From the NCBI RefSeq assembly GCF_002220775.1, contig NZ_CP019685.1, forward strand, positions 558,001 to 622,000: 64,000 nt of DNA, read 5' to 3'. This stretch comes from Campylobacter sputorum. Its GTDB lineage: Bacteria > Campylobacterota > Campylobacteria > Campylobacterales > Campylobacteraceae. Numbering within the stretch: the stretch's first letter is position 1; every line of letters starts with the position of its first letter. Of this stretch, positions 1-9,546 are shown piece after piece. The notes below the pieces were generated by a model that was not told the DNA's origin, searched no databases, and saw nothing but the letters and a program-made list of their open reading frames with translations. The position numbers and the translations under genes are program-made.

Positions 1-1
1 A

Positions 2-76
2 AAGCTTGGAGATAGCCATAAAGAGCCAAAATATATCCATTCTGTTAGAGGTATTGGTTATAAGTTGGTTCAATGA
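2..76 (+). CDS. OmpR-family response regulator, 3' end only
   Basis: The reading frame enters from the left edge of the window and ends at TGA. It encodes the last 24 residues of a winged-helix response regulator, including the SVRGIGYKLV signature of OmpR/PhoB output domains. The same ending (SVRGIGYKLVG) closes the complete RacR-like regulator at 5209-5880, so the two are paralogues. The stop overlaps the start of the downstream histidine kinase (ATGA), so the pair is translationally coupled. The receiver domain lies outside the window, so the signal is unknown. Confidence 0.85.
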   Translation, partial: KLGDSHKEPKYIHSVRGIGYKLVQ

Positions 77-1314
77 AAAATCGCTCTTCTATATTTTACG
101 CTATTACTTTTGTTTATATTTTATCAATAATTTGTATATTAGTGCTGTTTTTGTGGCTTATAAACTATGATAAACAAAATTATACAAGAGAACTTAATAA
201 TAAATATTCTTATGTTACAAGAGTAACAATTTTTTATCTTAACAATATGATTTCTAAACAAGATTATGAAAAACAGATGTCAAATATAGATATGCCTATG
301 ATGGAAGATCAAAAATTAGTAGATGATATCATAAAAAATGCAAATGTTTTGCAAGAAATTTCAGAAGATCTAGGGACTGCTGCGATTTTAGTATATGAAA
401 AGAGAAATTTTTTAAAAATCATTGTGAATGATAAAACTTTTTTATTGCAAGATGATGATTATCAACCTTATAGATATGTGATAGTAAAACTGATTTTAGG
501 TGCTGTTATACTTATACTTTTGATAGCTTATACTTTTATTTTAAGAAAAATTAAACCTTTAAGAAAATTAAAAAGGCAAATAGATAAATTTGCAAAAGGT
601 GATCTTGACATAAAAAATGTCAAAACTGGAAACGATGAAATTTCCGAAGTTGCAGATGCTTTTTATATGGCTGTTATGCAGATAAAAAAATTAAACTCAT
701 CAAGGCAACTTTTTTTAAGAAATATTATGCATGAGTTAAAAACACCTATCACAAAAGGTAGGATTACTGCTGAAATGATACAAAAGGATAAGTATCAAGA
801 AAGACTTATAAATGTGTTTGAAAAGCTAGAAAATTTGATAAATGAATTTGCTGCTGTTGAAAGAGCTGCATCTACTTCAAGTATAGGTAACTTAAATCCT
901 TTTAAGATAGATGATATAATGGATGAAGCTATTGATATGGCGATGATTGATAAAGAAAACTATACTCTTAATATATTAGATGATATAACTATAAATGTTG
1001 ATTTTAAGCTTATTACTACTGCTGTAAAAAATATGATAGATAATGCTATAAAGTATTCAACAAATAAACATGTAAATATCATTGTAAATAAAAATACTAT
1101 CAAATTTTGCAATGACGGAAAACGACTTGATAATTCCATAGAATATTATTTAGAAGCATTTACACAAGGAAACAATGCCACAAAAAGTTTTGGTTTGGGA
1201 CTATATATAGTAGATAGCATACTAAAAGCTCATGGAATAAAACTTGGTTATAAATACAAAAATAATATGAATATTTTCTGCTTTTATGATTTTGATAAAT
1301 TATTGGTGGATTAA
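73..1314 (+). CDS. ArsS/RacS-type sensor histidine kinase
   Basis: This is a 413-residue inner-membrane sensor kinase. A first membrane segment lies at about residues 8-30, a periplasmic sensor region follows, and a second membrane segment lies at about 136-157. A HAMP-like linker comes next, then the H-box with phospho-accepting His220 in IMHELKTPITKG. The N-box (DNAIKYS) and G-box (FGLGLYIVD) of the ATPase domain are visible, so it should be active. The start overlaps the stop of the preceding regulator by ATGA. It is a paralogue of the RacS-like kinase at 5877-7130 and shares its unusual ELKTPI-KGRI H-box. The ligand is not evident. Confidence 0.88.
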   Translation: MKNRSSIFYAITFVYILSIICILVLFLWLINYDKQNYTRELNNKYSYVTRVTIFYLNNMISKQDYEKQMSNIDMPMMEDQKLVDDIIKNANVLQEISEDLGTAAILVYEKRNFLKIIVNDKTFLLQDDDYQPYRYVIVKLILGAVILILLIAYTFILRKIKPLRKLKRQIDKFAKGDLDIKNVKTGNDEISEVADAFYMAVMQIKKLNSSRQLFLRNIMHELKTPITKGRITAEMIQKDKYQERLINVFEKLENLINEFAAVERAASTSSIGNLNPFKIDDIMDEAIDMAMIDKENYTLNILDDITINVDFKLITTAVKNMIDNAIKYSTNKHVNIIVNKNTIKFCNDGKRLDNSIEYYLEAFTQGNNATKSFGLGLYIVDSILKAHGIKLGYKYKNNMNIFCFYDFDKLLVD

Positions 1315-1324
1315 ATTTAAAATA

Positions 1325-3355
1325 TTAATATTGTCTAACCATTCCAGCTTCTATTAAGAATTGGCTTGGTTTGTATTCGATTTTACGAATTTTATCAAAT
1401 TTAGCATAACTTAAGTAGAGTTCGTCTCTAGCTCTAGTTACGGCTACATAAAATAGTCTTCTTTCTTCTTCCAAACTTCCGCTCATATTCATAAGTTTTA
1501 AATTTGGAAAGCGGTTTTGTGCTAAATCAACCACAAAAACAAGATTAAACTCAAGCCCTTTGCTTGCGTGTATAGTGAGTAAATTTACGCCTTCTCCTTC
1601 ACTCATTTCTTTTGATCCAAGGGTTATGAAATTATGAAGTTTATCAATACTTGTGTATGTTTTTGAAAGCTCTACTAAAACTTCTGTTTTTGAGTAAATT
1701 TTGCTTTTTGCATTATCTTTTAATTCTTTATCTATGCTTCCGTTTTTTAGCGTTGCTCTTTTTGTTGATAACAGCTCAACTATGATAGAGTAAATTTTTG
1801 ATTTTATAATTGTATTAATAGCCATAAAAGCGTTGTTTGAGTTATGCAAATCGATAAAACATTGTCTTAGCTCATATAAAAACACAGCACCACTTTCGCT
1901 CATTTTTGCATCATTCAAGATTGGGTTATTTATAAATTTATCATCGAAATTAAATTTACTAAATTTTGATTTATCGTTATATTCATCTACATCATCAAAA
2001 AGTCCAAGTTGTTTATTTTGAATTTTCCCAGTTTTTAAATTTACATTAGTATCTGGATTTAAAAGCCCATTTACTACACTTCCATGACCTAATTTTAACA
2101 AAGTGTCAAATATTTTTTTGCTATATGCATTTCCTACGCCTTTTGCATACTCAAAAAGATTTATAAAAGCCATAACATCTTTTGGATTTACAAAAATGGA
2201 GATGATATCAATTAGAGCTTTTATCTCTTTGCTTTCAAAAAAGCTAATGCCGCCTTTTCTTTTTGATTTTATTCCGCGCTCTTTTAGCGCAACTTCTAAT
2301 CCATCTGCACTTGAGTTATTTCTAAAAATTATAGCTATATTTTCGTGTGAAAATTTACTATTGCAAATAATCTCAGCAATATTGCTATATTGTGCAAAAA
2401 GCTCTTCATAAACTAGCAAAGTAGGGGGCTTAAATTTACCATCCCTGCTTACGCTTAGATTTTTCTCATAAAGTCGTGGATTATTTGATATTACTTTATT
2501 TGCTAATGAAAGTATCGATGAGCTTGAGCGGTAATTTGTATTTAGCGTGTAAATTTGTGCATTTTTGTAGTTATCTTTAAAACCGCCTATTATCTCAATA
2601 TTTGCTCCATTAAACGCATAAATGCTTTGATCAAAATCCCCAACACAAAAAAGACTTTTTTTGTTTATTGCGTTTATTAGTGAGCTTTGAAGTGTGTTTG
2701 TGTCTTGATACTCATCAACCAAAACTTCTTCAAAATATATCTTAGCTCCTTTTTTTAGTTCATTTCTAAATTTTATTAATAAATCGTTAAAATCAACATA
2801 TCCAAATTTCTTTTTTTCATCTTCAAATTCTTTTAATATATCTTCATAAATTTCAGCATACGCAGATTGATCTTCGTAATTTTTGCAAAACCACTGGCAA
2901 AAATCATCATCAAGAACTTTATTTTGATATAGCGAATATACATCATATAAATACGCACCGCTATATGGTTTTGTGTCGCTTATATGGTCAAATTTGCGTC
3001 TATCAACAATGCTTTTTAATAGTATTTTTAGTTCATTTGGTTGTTTTAATACAATATTTTTATCAAGAGACTTTAAAAGATTATATGAAACGCTGTGAAA
3101 AGTTCCTGCAAGTATTTTTGATGTAATGCTTTTATTAAAATATTTATTTAACCTTTCTATCATCTCCTTTGAGGCTTTGTTTGTAAATGTTAAAAGTAGT
3201 ATTTTTTCTGGCTTTATGCCTAAATTTAAAAGATGAGCTATTCTTGCAACTATAGTTGAAGTTTTACCTGTTCCTGCACTTGCTATTATTAGAGAATTTC
3301 CACTTGGGGCAGTTGCTGCAGCATATTGCTCTTTGTTTAACTTACTTAGAGGCAT
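1325..3355 (-). CDS. UvrD/Rep-family superfamily 1 DNA helicase
   Basis: This 676-residue protein is a 3'-5' superfamily I helicase that should unwind DNA during repair or replication restart. It has Walker A ASAGTGKT (residues 25-32), the Ia segment LLTFTNKAS, motif II DEYQDT (214-219), and near the C-terminus the motif V/VI regions TIHASKGLEF and LFYVAVTRARDELYLSYA. Its length fits PcrA/Rep proteins. It is the last gene of a minus-strand group: its start overlaps the end of the DedA gene by 14 bp, which suggests translational coupling. Whether it is the main UvrD or a second Rep-like copy cannot be told from this window. Confidence 0.9.
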   Translation of the reverse strand: MPLSKLNKEQYAAATAPSGNSLIIASAGTGKTSTIVARIAHLLNLGIKPEKILLLTFTNKASKEMIERLNKYFNKSITSKILAGTFHSVSYNLLKSLDKNIVLKQPNELKILLKSIVDRRKFDHISDTKPYSGAYLYDVYSLYQNKVLDDDFCQWFCKNYEDQSAYAEIYEDILKEFEDEKKKFGYVDFNDLLIKFRNELKKGAKIYFEEVLVDEYQDTNTLQSSLINAINKKSLFCVGDFDQSIYAFNGANIEIIGGFKDNYKNAQIYTLNTNYRSSSSILSLANKVISNNPRLYEKNLSVSRDGKFKPPTLLVYEELFAQYSNIAEIICNSKFSHENIAIIFRNNSSADGLEVALKERGIKSKRKGGISFFESKEIKALIDIISIFVNPKDVMAFINLFEYAKGVGNAYSKKIFDTLLKLGHGSVVNGLLNPDTNVNLKTGKIQNKQLGLFDDVDEYNDKSKFSKFNFDDKFINNPILNDAKMSESGAVFLYELRQCFIDLHNSNNAFMAINTIIKSKIYSIIVELLSTKRATLKNGSIDKELKDNAKSKIYSKTEVLVELSKTYTSIDKLHNFITLGSKEMSEGEGVNLLTIHASKGLEFNLVFVVDLAQNRFPNLKLMNMSGSLEEERRLFYVAVTRARDELYLSYAKFDKIRKIEYKPSQFLIEAGMVRQY

Positions 3356-3947
3356 TTTTTCTTTTTATTATGTAAAGATAAATACTAATTATTATAGCAA
3401 CTGCTATTAAAAGCATAATTGTTATGATATGTAAATACTCTTTTATAAGTTCTTCATTTTCTCCAACATAATATCCCAAAACCATAAGTATAAAAACCCA
3501 AATAGCCGCTCCAATGGTTGTATATAAGCAAAATCTAAACATATTCATTTTTGCTAGTCCAGCAGGAAGGCTTATGTATTGTCTAATTCCAGGGATTAAT
3601 CTGCAAGTAAAAGTAGAAACTTCTCCGTGTTTATTAAAAAATGCTTCAAATTTTTGCATTTTTTCTTCGTTTACTCCTATGTATTTTCCATATTTTATTA
3701 TTAAATTTCTTCCAAAGAAGTAACATAAGTAGTAGTTAAAAATTGCTCCACTTAGCGATCCAGCAACTCCCATAAAAAAAGCTATAAAAAAGCTCATCTC
3801 TCCTTTTTGTGCAAGATATCCAGCAGGTATCATAACAACTTCGCTTGGAAAAGGAAAAAAAGAGCTTTCTAAAAACATCATAAAAAATATACCCACATAT
3901 CCCCAAGTACCAACGGTTTGAACTATGAAATTTATTATATCTTGCAA
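3342..3947 (-). CDS. DedA-family (VTT/SNARE-associated) membrane protein
   Basis: A 201-residue inner-membrane protein of the DedA family, whose members are linked to lipid scrambling or undecaprenyl-phosphate recycling and membrane homeostasis. The diagnostic N-terminal region has the hydrophobic segment with ESSFFPFPSEVVMIPAG, followed by a glycine-rich membrane hairpin. The C-terminal half contains the conserved FTCRLIPGIRQYISLPAG stretch with its Arg, Pro and Gly residues. A last membrane helix ends in a basic tail. It sits between dnaJ (12 bp upstream) and the helicase (14 bp overlap), so the three are probably cotranscribed. Confidence 0.9.
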   Translation of the reverse strand: MQDIINFIVQTVGTWGYVGIFFMMFLESSFFPFPSEVVMIPAGYLAQKGEMSFFIAFFMGVAGSLSGAIFNYYLCYFFGRNLIIKYGKYIGVNEEKMQKFEAFFNKHGEVSTFTCRLIPGIRQYISLPAGLAKMNMFRFCLYTTIGAAIWVFILMVLGYYVGENEELIKEYLHIITIMLLIAVAIIISIYLYIIKRKNASK

Positions 3948-3959
3948 AACTAATCTTTC

Positions 3960-5075
3960 TTATTTAAACCAGTTTTTTATCTTATCCAATATACTATCTT
4001 CGCCGTTGCTATCATGTTCGCTTTTTACATCAAAAGTTGCTTCTAATTTTTCTAGTAAGTCTATTTGTTCAAGAGATAATTTTTTAGGCATTTTCATAGA
4101 AATTTGAGCTATCAACCTTCCTTTTGATCCATCCTTTAAATTTACCACACCTTCATTATCAAATACAAATTGTTGTTTATCGTGTGCCCCTATTGGAAGT
4201 CTTAATTCTAGTTTTTCATCTTTTAAATTTGGAATGCTAAGTGTTGCACCAAGAACTGCTTGAGTGAAAAATACTGGAACTTCAATATATATATCGTCAT
4301 TGTGTCTAATGAAGTATTTATCTTCTTTTACTGAAATTCTAATATACATATCCCCGCTAACTCCACTTGCTGAGAGATTTCCCTTAGAGCTTACCCTTAT
4401 TTTTGTTCCATTATCAACGCCTGCTGGTATATTTATGGTTGTAGATGTTGATTCTTCCTCGTAGCCTTTACCATTACATGCGCTGCATTTGTCTTTTACT
4501 ACCTCTCCTGTTCCGTTACAATATGGGCAGGTTTGAATAAAGCTCATAAAACCTTGCCTTTGTGATATTTTTCCGGTTCCATGACAATGCGAACATACGG
4601 TTTTTTTGCCATCTTTTGCACCTGTTCCATTACAAACTTCACAAGGTATTTTTATCTTATAGTTTATCTCTTTTTTTACACCAAAAACAGCCTCTTTAAA
4701 TGTTAATGTAACTGGAATTTCTATATCTAGTTCATAATTATCTATATTTTTTTTGCGATTTCTTTCACCTCTTGAAAAGCCACCTCCAAAAAATGAACTA
4801 AATATATCTCCTAAATCAAAATCTTCAAATCCGCCAAAACCTCCACCCATTCCGTTTAATCCGCTTTTTCCATATCTATCATACATAGAGCGTTTTTCGC
4901 TGTCACTTAAAACCTGGTATGCTTCATTTATTTTTTTAAATTTTTCCTCGGCTTCTTTATCGCCTTGATTTCTGTCTGGATGGTATTTTAGAGCAAGTTT
5001 CCTAAATGCACTTTTTATCTCATCACCGCTAGCGGATTTACTAATACCTAAAATTTCATAATAATCTTCTTCCAT
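3960..5075 (-). CDS. dnaJ: Chaperone DnaJ (Hsp40)
   Basis: DnaJ of 371 residues, the co-chaperone that stimulates DnaK ATPase and delivers unfolded clients. The J domain carries HPD at 32-34. A Gly/Phe-rich linker runs from about 72 to 103. Four CxxCxGxG zinc-binding repeats lie between 145 and 204 ([32 protein letters not shown]), followed by the beta-rich client-binding region. It is divergent from racR, as I remember for C. jejuni dnaJ-racR. I see no CIRCE operator (the HrcA site) upstream. The DedA and helicase genes follow closely on the same strand. Confidence 0.97.
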   Translation of the reverse strand: MEEDYYEILGISKSASGDEIKSAFRKLALKYHPDRNQGDKEAEEKFKKINEAYQVLSDSEKRSMYDRYGKSGLNGMGGGFGGFEDFDLGDIFSSFFGGGFSRGERNRKKNIDNYELDIEIPVTLTFKEAVFGVKKEINYKIKIPCEVCNGTGAKDGKKTVCSHCHGTGKISQRQGFMSFIQTCPYCNGTGEVVKDKCSACNGKGYEEESTSTTINIPAGVDNGTKIRVSSKGNLSASGVSGDMYIRISVKEDKYFIRHNDDIYIEVPVFFTQAVLGATLSIPNLKDEKLELRLPIGAHDKQQFVFDNEGVVNLKDGSKGRLIAQISMKMPKKLSLEQIDLLEKLEATFDVKSEHDSNGEDSILDKIKNWFK

Positions 5076-5174
5076 ACACCGTCCTAATTAAATTTATATG
5101 ATTGATAATATTTTGTTTGTTTAAAAAATTGTAATTGTATCAAAAATTAAATTAAAGTATTAGAAAAAATTTGT

Positions 5175-5180
5175 TATAAT
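5175..5180 (+). promoter_or_regulatory. -10 box for racR-racS-recR
   Basis: TATAAT, preceded by TTTGT, lies 29 bases upstream of the racR ATG in an AT-rich tract with no clear -35 box. This is typical of vegetative promoters in Campylobacter. An RBS (AAAAGGA) precedes the start. Confidence 0.5.
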
Positions 5181-5208
5181 CATACAAAATTTAGTAAAAG
5201 GATAGATA

Positions 5209-5880
5209 ATGATAAATGTATTAATGATAGAAGATGATACCGAATTTGCTCAAATTTTATCTGAATATTTGGCAAAATTTAATATACAAATTACAAATTA
5301 TGACGACCCGTATTTAGGTTTAAGTGCTGGTGTTAAAAACTATGATTTGCTTATATTAGATTTAACTTTACCTGGTATGGATGGTTTGGAAGTTTGTAAA
5401 GAGATAAGAGAAAAATATGATATTCCTATCATTATTTCTTCTGCTAGAAGTGATTTAAGCGATAAAGTTGTAGGGCTTCAAATAGGTGCGGATGATTATT
5501 TGCCAAAACCATATGATCCAAAAGAGATGCATGCAAGGATAATGAGTCTTATTAGAAGATATAAAAAATCAGCAGAACTTACTGAGCAAGAAAGTGATTC
5601 TGTGTTCAAAATTGATGAGTTAAGGCATGAAATTTTATTTCACGGGCAACCGCTTACTTTAACACCAGCAGAGTTTGAAATTCTAGCATATCTTATAAAA
5701 CAACATAGTTTTTCAGTATCAAGAGAACAACTTGTATATAATTGCAAAAGTTTAAAAGATAAAGATTCTAAAAGTTTAGATGTTATCATAGGCAGACTTA
5801 GAAATAAAATTGGCGATAACTCAAAATCACCAAAACATATATTTTCTGTTCGCGGGATAGGATATAAGTTAGTAGGATGA
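5209..5880 (+). CDS. racR: RacR-like OmpR-family response regulator
   Basis: A complete 223-residue response regulator. The receiver domain has the acidic pair ED/D near residues 8-10, phospho-acceptor Asp51 in LILDLTLPG, and Lys100 in DDYLPKPYDP. The C-terminal winged helix ends with SVRGIGYKLVG. It is followed with a 4-bp overlap by a histidine kinase and preceded divergently by dnaJ. That order matches dnaJ-racR-racS-recR of C. jejuni, where RacRS is reported to affect growth temperature and respiration-linked genes. The gene name rests on this synteny plus family; the regulon here is unknown. Confidence 0.88.
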   Translation: MINVLMIEDDTEFAQILSEYLAKFNIQITNYDDPYLGLSAGVKNYDLLILDLTLPGMDGLEVCKEIREKYDIPIIISSARSDLSDKVVGLQIGADDYLPKPYDPKEMHARIMSLIRRYKKSAELTEQESDSVFKIDELRHEILFHGQPLTLTPAEFEILAYLIKQHSFSVSREQLVYNCKSLKDKDSKSLDVIIGRLRNKIGDNSKSPKHIFSVRGIGYKLVG

Positions 5881-7130
5881 TGCACTCAATTAGCACAAAA
5901 ATAACTATTATTTTTTGTATAGCATTTTCCGTTGTTTGTTTGTTATTTTTGACATTTTCTGATATGCAAAAAAATATTTTTATAGAAAAAACAAAAGATA
6001 GACAAATAAGTGCTATAAATTATCTGACTGTTTTATATTCAAGAGGAAGTATTCCAGATGATTTTGGTGTGTATTTTAAAAATTTTGGTTTAAAATATGT
6101 TGATGATGAAAAACTTAATGATTCTATACTAAATTCAAAAACTCAGCTTTTTGTTGTTCCAACAGAGCTTGGAGTTTTTGAGTCTATATCATATGGAGAT
6201 AATCTATATTTATATCTTAAGAACCCATCTTTTGATATTCTTTTAAAAAATATAGATGATGATAAAATTAGTGATTCATTGTGGATAGGATTTATTTTGA
6301 GTGCTACGCTTTTGATTTCACTTTATATATCTGTTATGAAAAATTTAGCTCCTCTTAAAAAATTAAACAGAAATATTAAAAACTTTGCTACTGGAAATTT
6401 AGATGTAGTATGTTTTGAAAGCAGTTCAAATGATGAGATAGCAGAACTTGGAAGAGAATTTGGAAAAGCTGTTATAAAGATAAGAGAGCTTATTCGCTCA
6501 AGACAACTTTTTTTACGAGCTATTATGCATGAACTTAAAACGCCTATTGGAAAGGGTAGGATAGTTTGCGAACTGCTTGATGATGAAATTCAAAAAAAAA
6601 GACTTTCTACTATTTTTGAAAGACTTGAAATGCTGATAAATGAGTTTGCAAAAGTCGAACAACTTCTTTCTAAAAGTTACTCTTTTAATTACTCAAAATA
6701 CCATATTAGTGAAGTAGTGGATCAAGCGCTTGATATATTAATGCTTGATAATTTTGAAAATAAAATAAGTATAAATGCCAAGCAAAATCCTATCTTAAAA
6801 GCTGATTTTCAACTTTTGTCTTTAGCGATAAAAAATCTTCTTGATAATTCATTAAAATACTCTCAAAATGGCAAATCAGAACTTTATTATGATGAAGATA
6901 GATTGATTGTTAAAAATCTTGGTAATCCTCTTGATAATACTTTTGATTATTATAAACAAGCATTTATTAGGGAAAAAGATAGTAAAGTAAGTGGAATGGG
7001 GCTTGGTCTTTATATAATTGATCATATTTGTGAAATGCATAAATTTAAGTTTGATTATAGGTATAAAGATGGATATCACGAGTTTATAATATGGTTTAGT
7101 AAAGAAGCTTCTAGTGAAAAAAGGGCTTGA
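5877..7130 (+). CDS. racS: RacS-like sensor histidine kinase
   Basis: A 417-residue membrane sensor kinase with membrane segments at about residues 8-27 and 134-154 and a short periplasmic sensor between them. A HAMP-like linker follows, then His218 in IMHELKTPIGKG, an N-box (DNSLKYS) and a G-box (GMGLGLYIID). It overlaps racR by 4 bp and recR by 17 bp, so the three genes form one transcription unit. It is paralogous to the kinase at 73-1314, with near-identical H-box neighbourhoods and different sensor regions, which suggests duplication followed by divergence of input. Confidence 0.87.
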   Translation: MMHSISTKITIIFCIAFSVVCLLFLTFSDMQKNIFIEKTKDRQISAINYLTVLYSRGSIPDDFGVYFKNFGLKYVDDEKLNDSILNSKTQLFVVPTELGVFESISYGDNLYLYLKNPSFDILLKNIDDDKISDSLWIGFILSATLLISLYISVMKNLAPLKKLNRNIKNFATGNLDVVCFESSSNDEIAELGREFGKAVIKIRELIRSRQLFLRAIMHELKTPIGKGRIVCELLDDEIQKKRLSTIFERLEMLINEFAKVEQLLSKSYSFNYSKYHISEVVDQALDILMLDNFENKISINAKQNPILKADFQLLSLAIKNLLDNSLKYSQNGKSELYYDEDRLIVKNLGNPLDNTFDYYKQAFIREKDSKVSGMGLGLYIIDHICEMHKFKFDYRYKDGYHEFIIWFSKEASSEKRA

Positions 7131-7686
7131 AAAATTTAATGAACTTGTGGAAGCCTTTGAAAAACTTCCTGGAGTTGGCAAAAAATCTGCACTAAGATAT
7201 GCTTATTTTGTAAGTATTAAAGATATTTCAGCTGGACTATCTTTAGCTCACCGCATAGAAGATGCTTCTAGAAAACTTAGAAGATGTTCTATATGTAATG
7301 GTTTGAGTGAAAATGAAATTTGTGATATTTGTGCAGATGATGATAGAAATAGCGATTTGCTGTGTGTTGTTGAAAATCCAAAAGATATTTTAGTTTTTGA
7401 ACAAAATGGTATTTATGATGGACTTTATTTTGTTTTAGATGATATTAACGAAGAAAATATTTTAAATTTAAAAAAATGTATAGAAAAAAATAGCTCTAAA
7501 GAGTTGATTTTTGCTTTTACTCCAAGCATAAATAGTGATGCACTTATAATGTTTTTAGAAGACAAGTTATCGAATTTTAATCTTAAATTTACAAAAATTG
7601 CCCAAGGCATACCAACTGGAGTTAGTTTAGAAAATGTTGATATGCTTTCTTTGCTTAAAGCAATTGAAGGAAGAACTAGTATTTAA
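7114..7686 (+). CDS. recR: Recombination mediator RecR
   Basis: RecR, 190 residues, acts with RecO (and RecF) to load RecA on gapped DNA. The N-terminal helix-hairpin-helix region (LPGVGKKSALRYAY) is followed by a four-cysteine zinc finger (CSICNGLSENEICDIC) and a Toprim domain (VVENPKDILVFE). A C-terminal Walker-like GIPTGVSLENVD follows. The start is GTG at 7114, inside the end of racS, with a weak AAAGAAG-like RBS; no in-frame ATG fits the conserved GLEKFNELVEAF start. The usual length is about 190-200 residues, so the gene looks intact. Confidence 0.93.
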   Translation: MKKGLEKFNELVEAFEKLPGVGKKSALRYAYFVSIKDISAGLSLAHRIEDASRKLRRCSICNGLSENEICDICADDDRNSDLLCVVENPKDILVFEQNGIYDGLYFVLDDINEENILNLKKCIEKNSSKELIFAFTPSINSDALIMFLEDKLSNFNLKFTKIAQGIPTGVSLENVDMLSLLKAIEGRTSI

Positions 7687-7791
7687 TTTATATAGTAATT
7701 AAATATATTTATTAAATTTATATATAAAAAAATGTTTTTTAATATCATAAATATAGCGATATATAATTATATATTAAATATATAAATTTAC

Positions 7792-7820
7792 TTGACATTA
7801 TATTTTTTTTCGGATATACT
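7792..7820 (+). promoter_or_regulatory. Consensus sigma-70 promoter of the metY operon
   Basis: TTGACA at 7792-7797, a 17-base spacer and TATACT at 7815-7820, 31 bases upstream of the metY ATG. Such a full -35/-10 pair is unusual for Campylobacter, whose vegetative promoters normally lack a -35 consensus. A regulator (the Rrf2 protein encoded downstream) could act here, but I see no clear operator palindrome. Confidence 0.75.
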
Positions 7821-7851
7821 TATTTTAATTTTTAAACTAGAAAGGTATGCT

Positions 7852-9123
7852 ATGAAAAAAAGTACAATTGCAACACAATTTGGTTATGATTCAAAAGAAG
7901 GTTATGGAAGCGTAAATATTCCAATACATCAAACAACTGCTTATGATTTTGGTTCTGCTGAAGAAGCAGCTAATAGATTTAACCTAAAAAGTTTGGGTCA
8001 GATATATACCCGTTTGACAAATCCAACTACAGATATATTTGAGGCAAAAATGGCAGCATTAGAAGAAGGAGAAGCGGCCATTGGTGTTTCAAGTGGGCAA
8101 GCTGCTACTTTTTTTGCTGTTGCAAATTTAGCATCTAATGGAGAAAATATTATAATATCAAATAAAATTTATGGTGGCTCTGTTTCTCTTTTTAAACACA
8201 CTATGAAAAGATTTGGCATAGAAGCTAGGGTTTTTGATTCAGACACTGCAGATGATTTAGAATCCTTAATAGATAATAAAACTAAGGCAATTTTCTTTGA
8301 ATCTCTTTCAAATCCGCAAATCGCTATACCAAATTTAGAAAAAATAACACAAGTTGCTAAAAAATATAAAATAATAACAATAGTTGATAATACTGTGGCC
8401 ACACCGATACTTTTTAATCCGTTTGAGCATGGTTTTGATGTTGTAATTCATAGTGCTAGTAAGTATATAAATGGACAAGGAAGTGCAATAGCTGGCGTTA
8501 TAATAGAAAGAAAAGGTTTAAATGAATATATAAAATCAAATCCAAGATATGCACATTTTAATGAGCCAGATGATAGTTATCATGGACTTGTTTATAGTGA
8601 ATTACCACCTTCTTTTCCTATTTTTACACTAAGAATACGCCTTGCATTGTTAAGAGATATAGGTGCAACCCTAGCTCCTTTTAATTCATGGATATTGCTT
8701 CAAGGTTTAGAAACTTTGGATTTACGCATAAAACAGCATTCAAATAGTGCTTTAAAGATAGCTTCTTGGCTTGAAAAACACCCAAAAGTTAAAAGCGTTA
8801 ATTATCCAGGATTAAAAAGTTGTAATACTTACGAAAGAGCACAAAAATACCTTGAAAATGGTCTTGCAAGTGGTTTATTGAGTTTTGATGTTGGGGATTT
8901 CGAGTTTGCTAAAAAAATTTTAAACTCAACAAAACTTTTTAAAGTTGTTGTAAATATAGGCGATAGTAAATCTATAATAACTCATCCTGCAAGTACAACT
9001 CATTCTCAGCTTAGCGAAGAAGAGCTAAAAAGTGCAGGAATTTCACAAGGTCTTATAAGACTTAGTATAGGATTAGAAGATGTAGATGATCTTATAAATG
9101 ATTTAAGTGAGGCACTTAAATAA
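7852..9123 (+). CDS. metY: O-acetylhomoserine sulfhydrylase (aminocarboxypropyltransferase)
   Basis: A 423-residue PLP enzyme of the Cys/Met metabolism family. It should make homocysteine from O-acetylhomoserine and sulfide. The PLP lysine is Lys204 in HSASKYINGQG. The GVSSGQAA phosphate-cup region (about 78-85) and the IVDNTVATP segment are conserved. The start at 7852 follows an AGAAAGG-type RBS. An upstream in-frame start at 7792 is excluded because it lies in the promoter itself. The gene is followed without a gap by an Rrf2 regulator and then by cysK, so methionine and cysteine synthesis are probably co-controlled. Its size fits MetY rather than the shorter MetB/MetC. Confidence 0.92.
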   Translation: MKKSTIATQFGYDSKEGYGSVNIPIHQTTAYDFGSAEEAANRFNLKSLGQIYTRLTNPTTDIFEAKMAALEEGEAAIGVSSGQAATFFAVANLASNGENIIISNKIYGGSVSLFKHTMKRFGIEARVFDSDTADDLESLIDNKTKAIFFESLSNPQIAIPNLEKITQVAKKYKIITIVDNTVATPILFNPFEHGFDVVIHSASKYINGQGSAIAGVIIERKGLNEYIKSNPRYAHFNEPDDSYHGLVYSELPPSFPIFTLRIRLALLRDIGATLAPFNSWILLQGLETLDLRIKQHSNSALKIASWLEKHPKVKSVNYPGLKSCNTYERAQKYLENGLASGLLSFDVGDFEFAKKILNSTKLFKVVVNIGDSKSIITHPASTTHSQLSEEELKSAGISQGLIRLSIGLEDVDDLINDLSEALK

Positions 9124-9536
9124 TGGCTGTTTTATCAACTAAGGGAATTTATGGTCTTTTAGCACTTTTTGAGATAATGAAAGCTAGTGAGGTTTCGCCA
9201 ATAACAATAAAAGAAATAGCTAAAAAAACTGGTATTTCTAAAAACTATTTTGAGCAAATTTTAAACTCTCTTAGAAATGCTGGAATTATTTCTAGTATAA
9301 AGGGTAAAAATGGTGGATATTTTATGGCAAAATCGCCTGATGAGATAAGCTTTTTGGATGCATTTAGTGCCCTAGAAACAAATTTTATGATTAGTAATGT
9401 ATATACAAAAAATAGCGCTATTGCACATTTTTTAGAAGATTGCGAAGCGAAATTTAAAGGTATATTTGATATGCAACTTTCTAAACTAAATGATTTTGAA
9501 GATAAAAGTAAAGAGTATTTAAATTTTATAATATAA
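9123..9536 (+). CDS. Rrf2-family transcriptional regulator (CymR/IscR type)
   Basis: A 137-residue Rrf2 winged-helix protein. The N-terminal helix-turn-helix region has the family hallmarks: STKGIYGLLALFEI at the start, TIKEIAKKTGISKNYFEQIL as recognition helix, and KGKNGGYFMAKSPDEIS as wing. The middle of the protein has only one cysteine (in EDCEAKF), not the three that hold an Fe-S cluster in IscR or NsrR. It is therefore more likely a cluster-free, CymR-like sensor. It overlaps the metY stop by one base and precedes cysK by 10 bp. The position suggests control of cysteine and methionine synthesis; this is inference. Confidence 0.85.
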   Translation: MAVLSTKGIYGLLALFEIMKASEVSPITIKEIAKKTGISKNYFEQILNSLRNAGIISSIKGKNGGYFMAKSPDEISFLDAFSALETNFMISNVYTKNSAIAHFLEDCEAKFKGIFDMQLSKLNDFEDKSKEYLNFII

Positions 9537-9546
9537 AAGGGAAAAT

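Noticed and set aside
5876-5900. CIRCE-like sequence (GCACTCAATTAGCAC) near the racS start
   Set aside because: The half-sites are in the wrong order and spacing for the HrcA operator, and they lie within the racS coding start rather than upstream of dnaJ.
7792-7851. N-terminal extension of MetY from an earlier in-frame start
   Set aside because: The segment lies inside the -35/-10 promoter, and the protein family starts at the ATG at 7852, which has an RBS.
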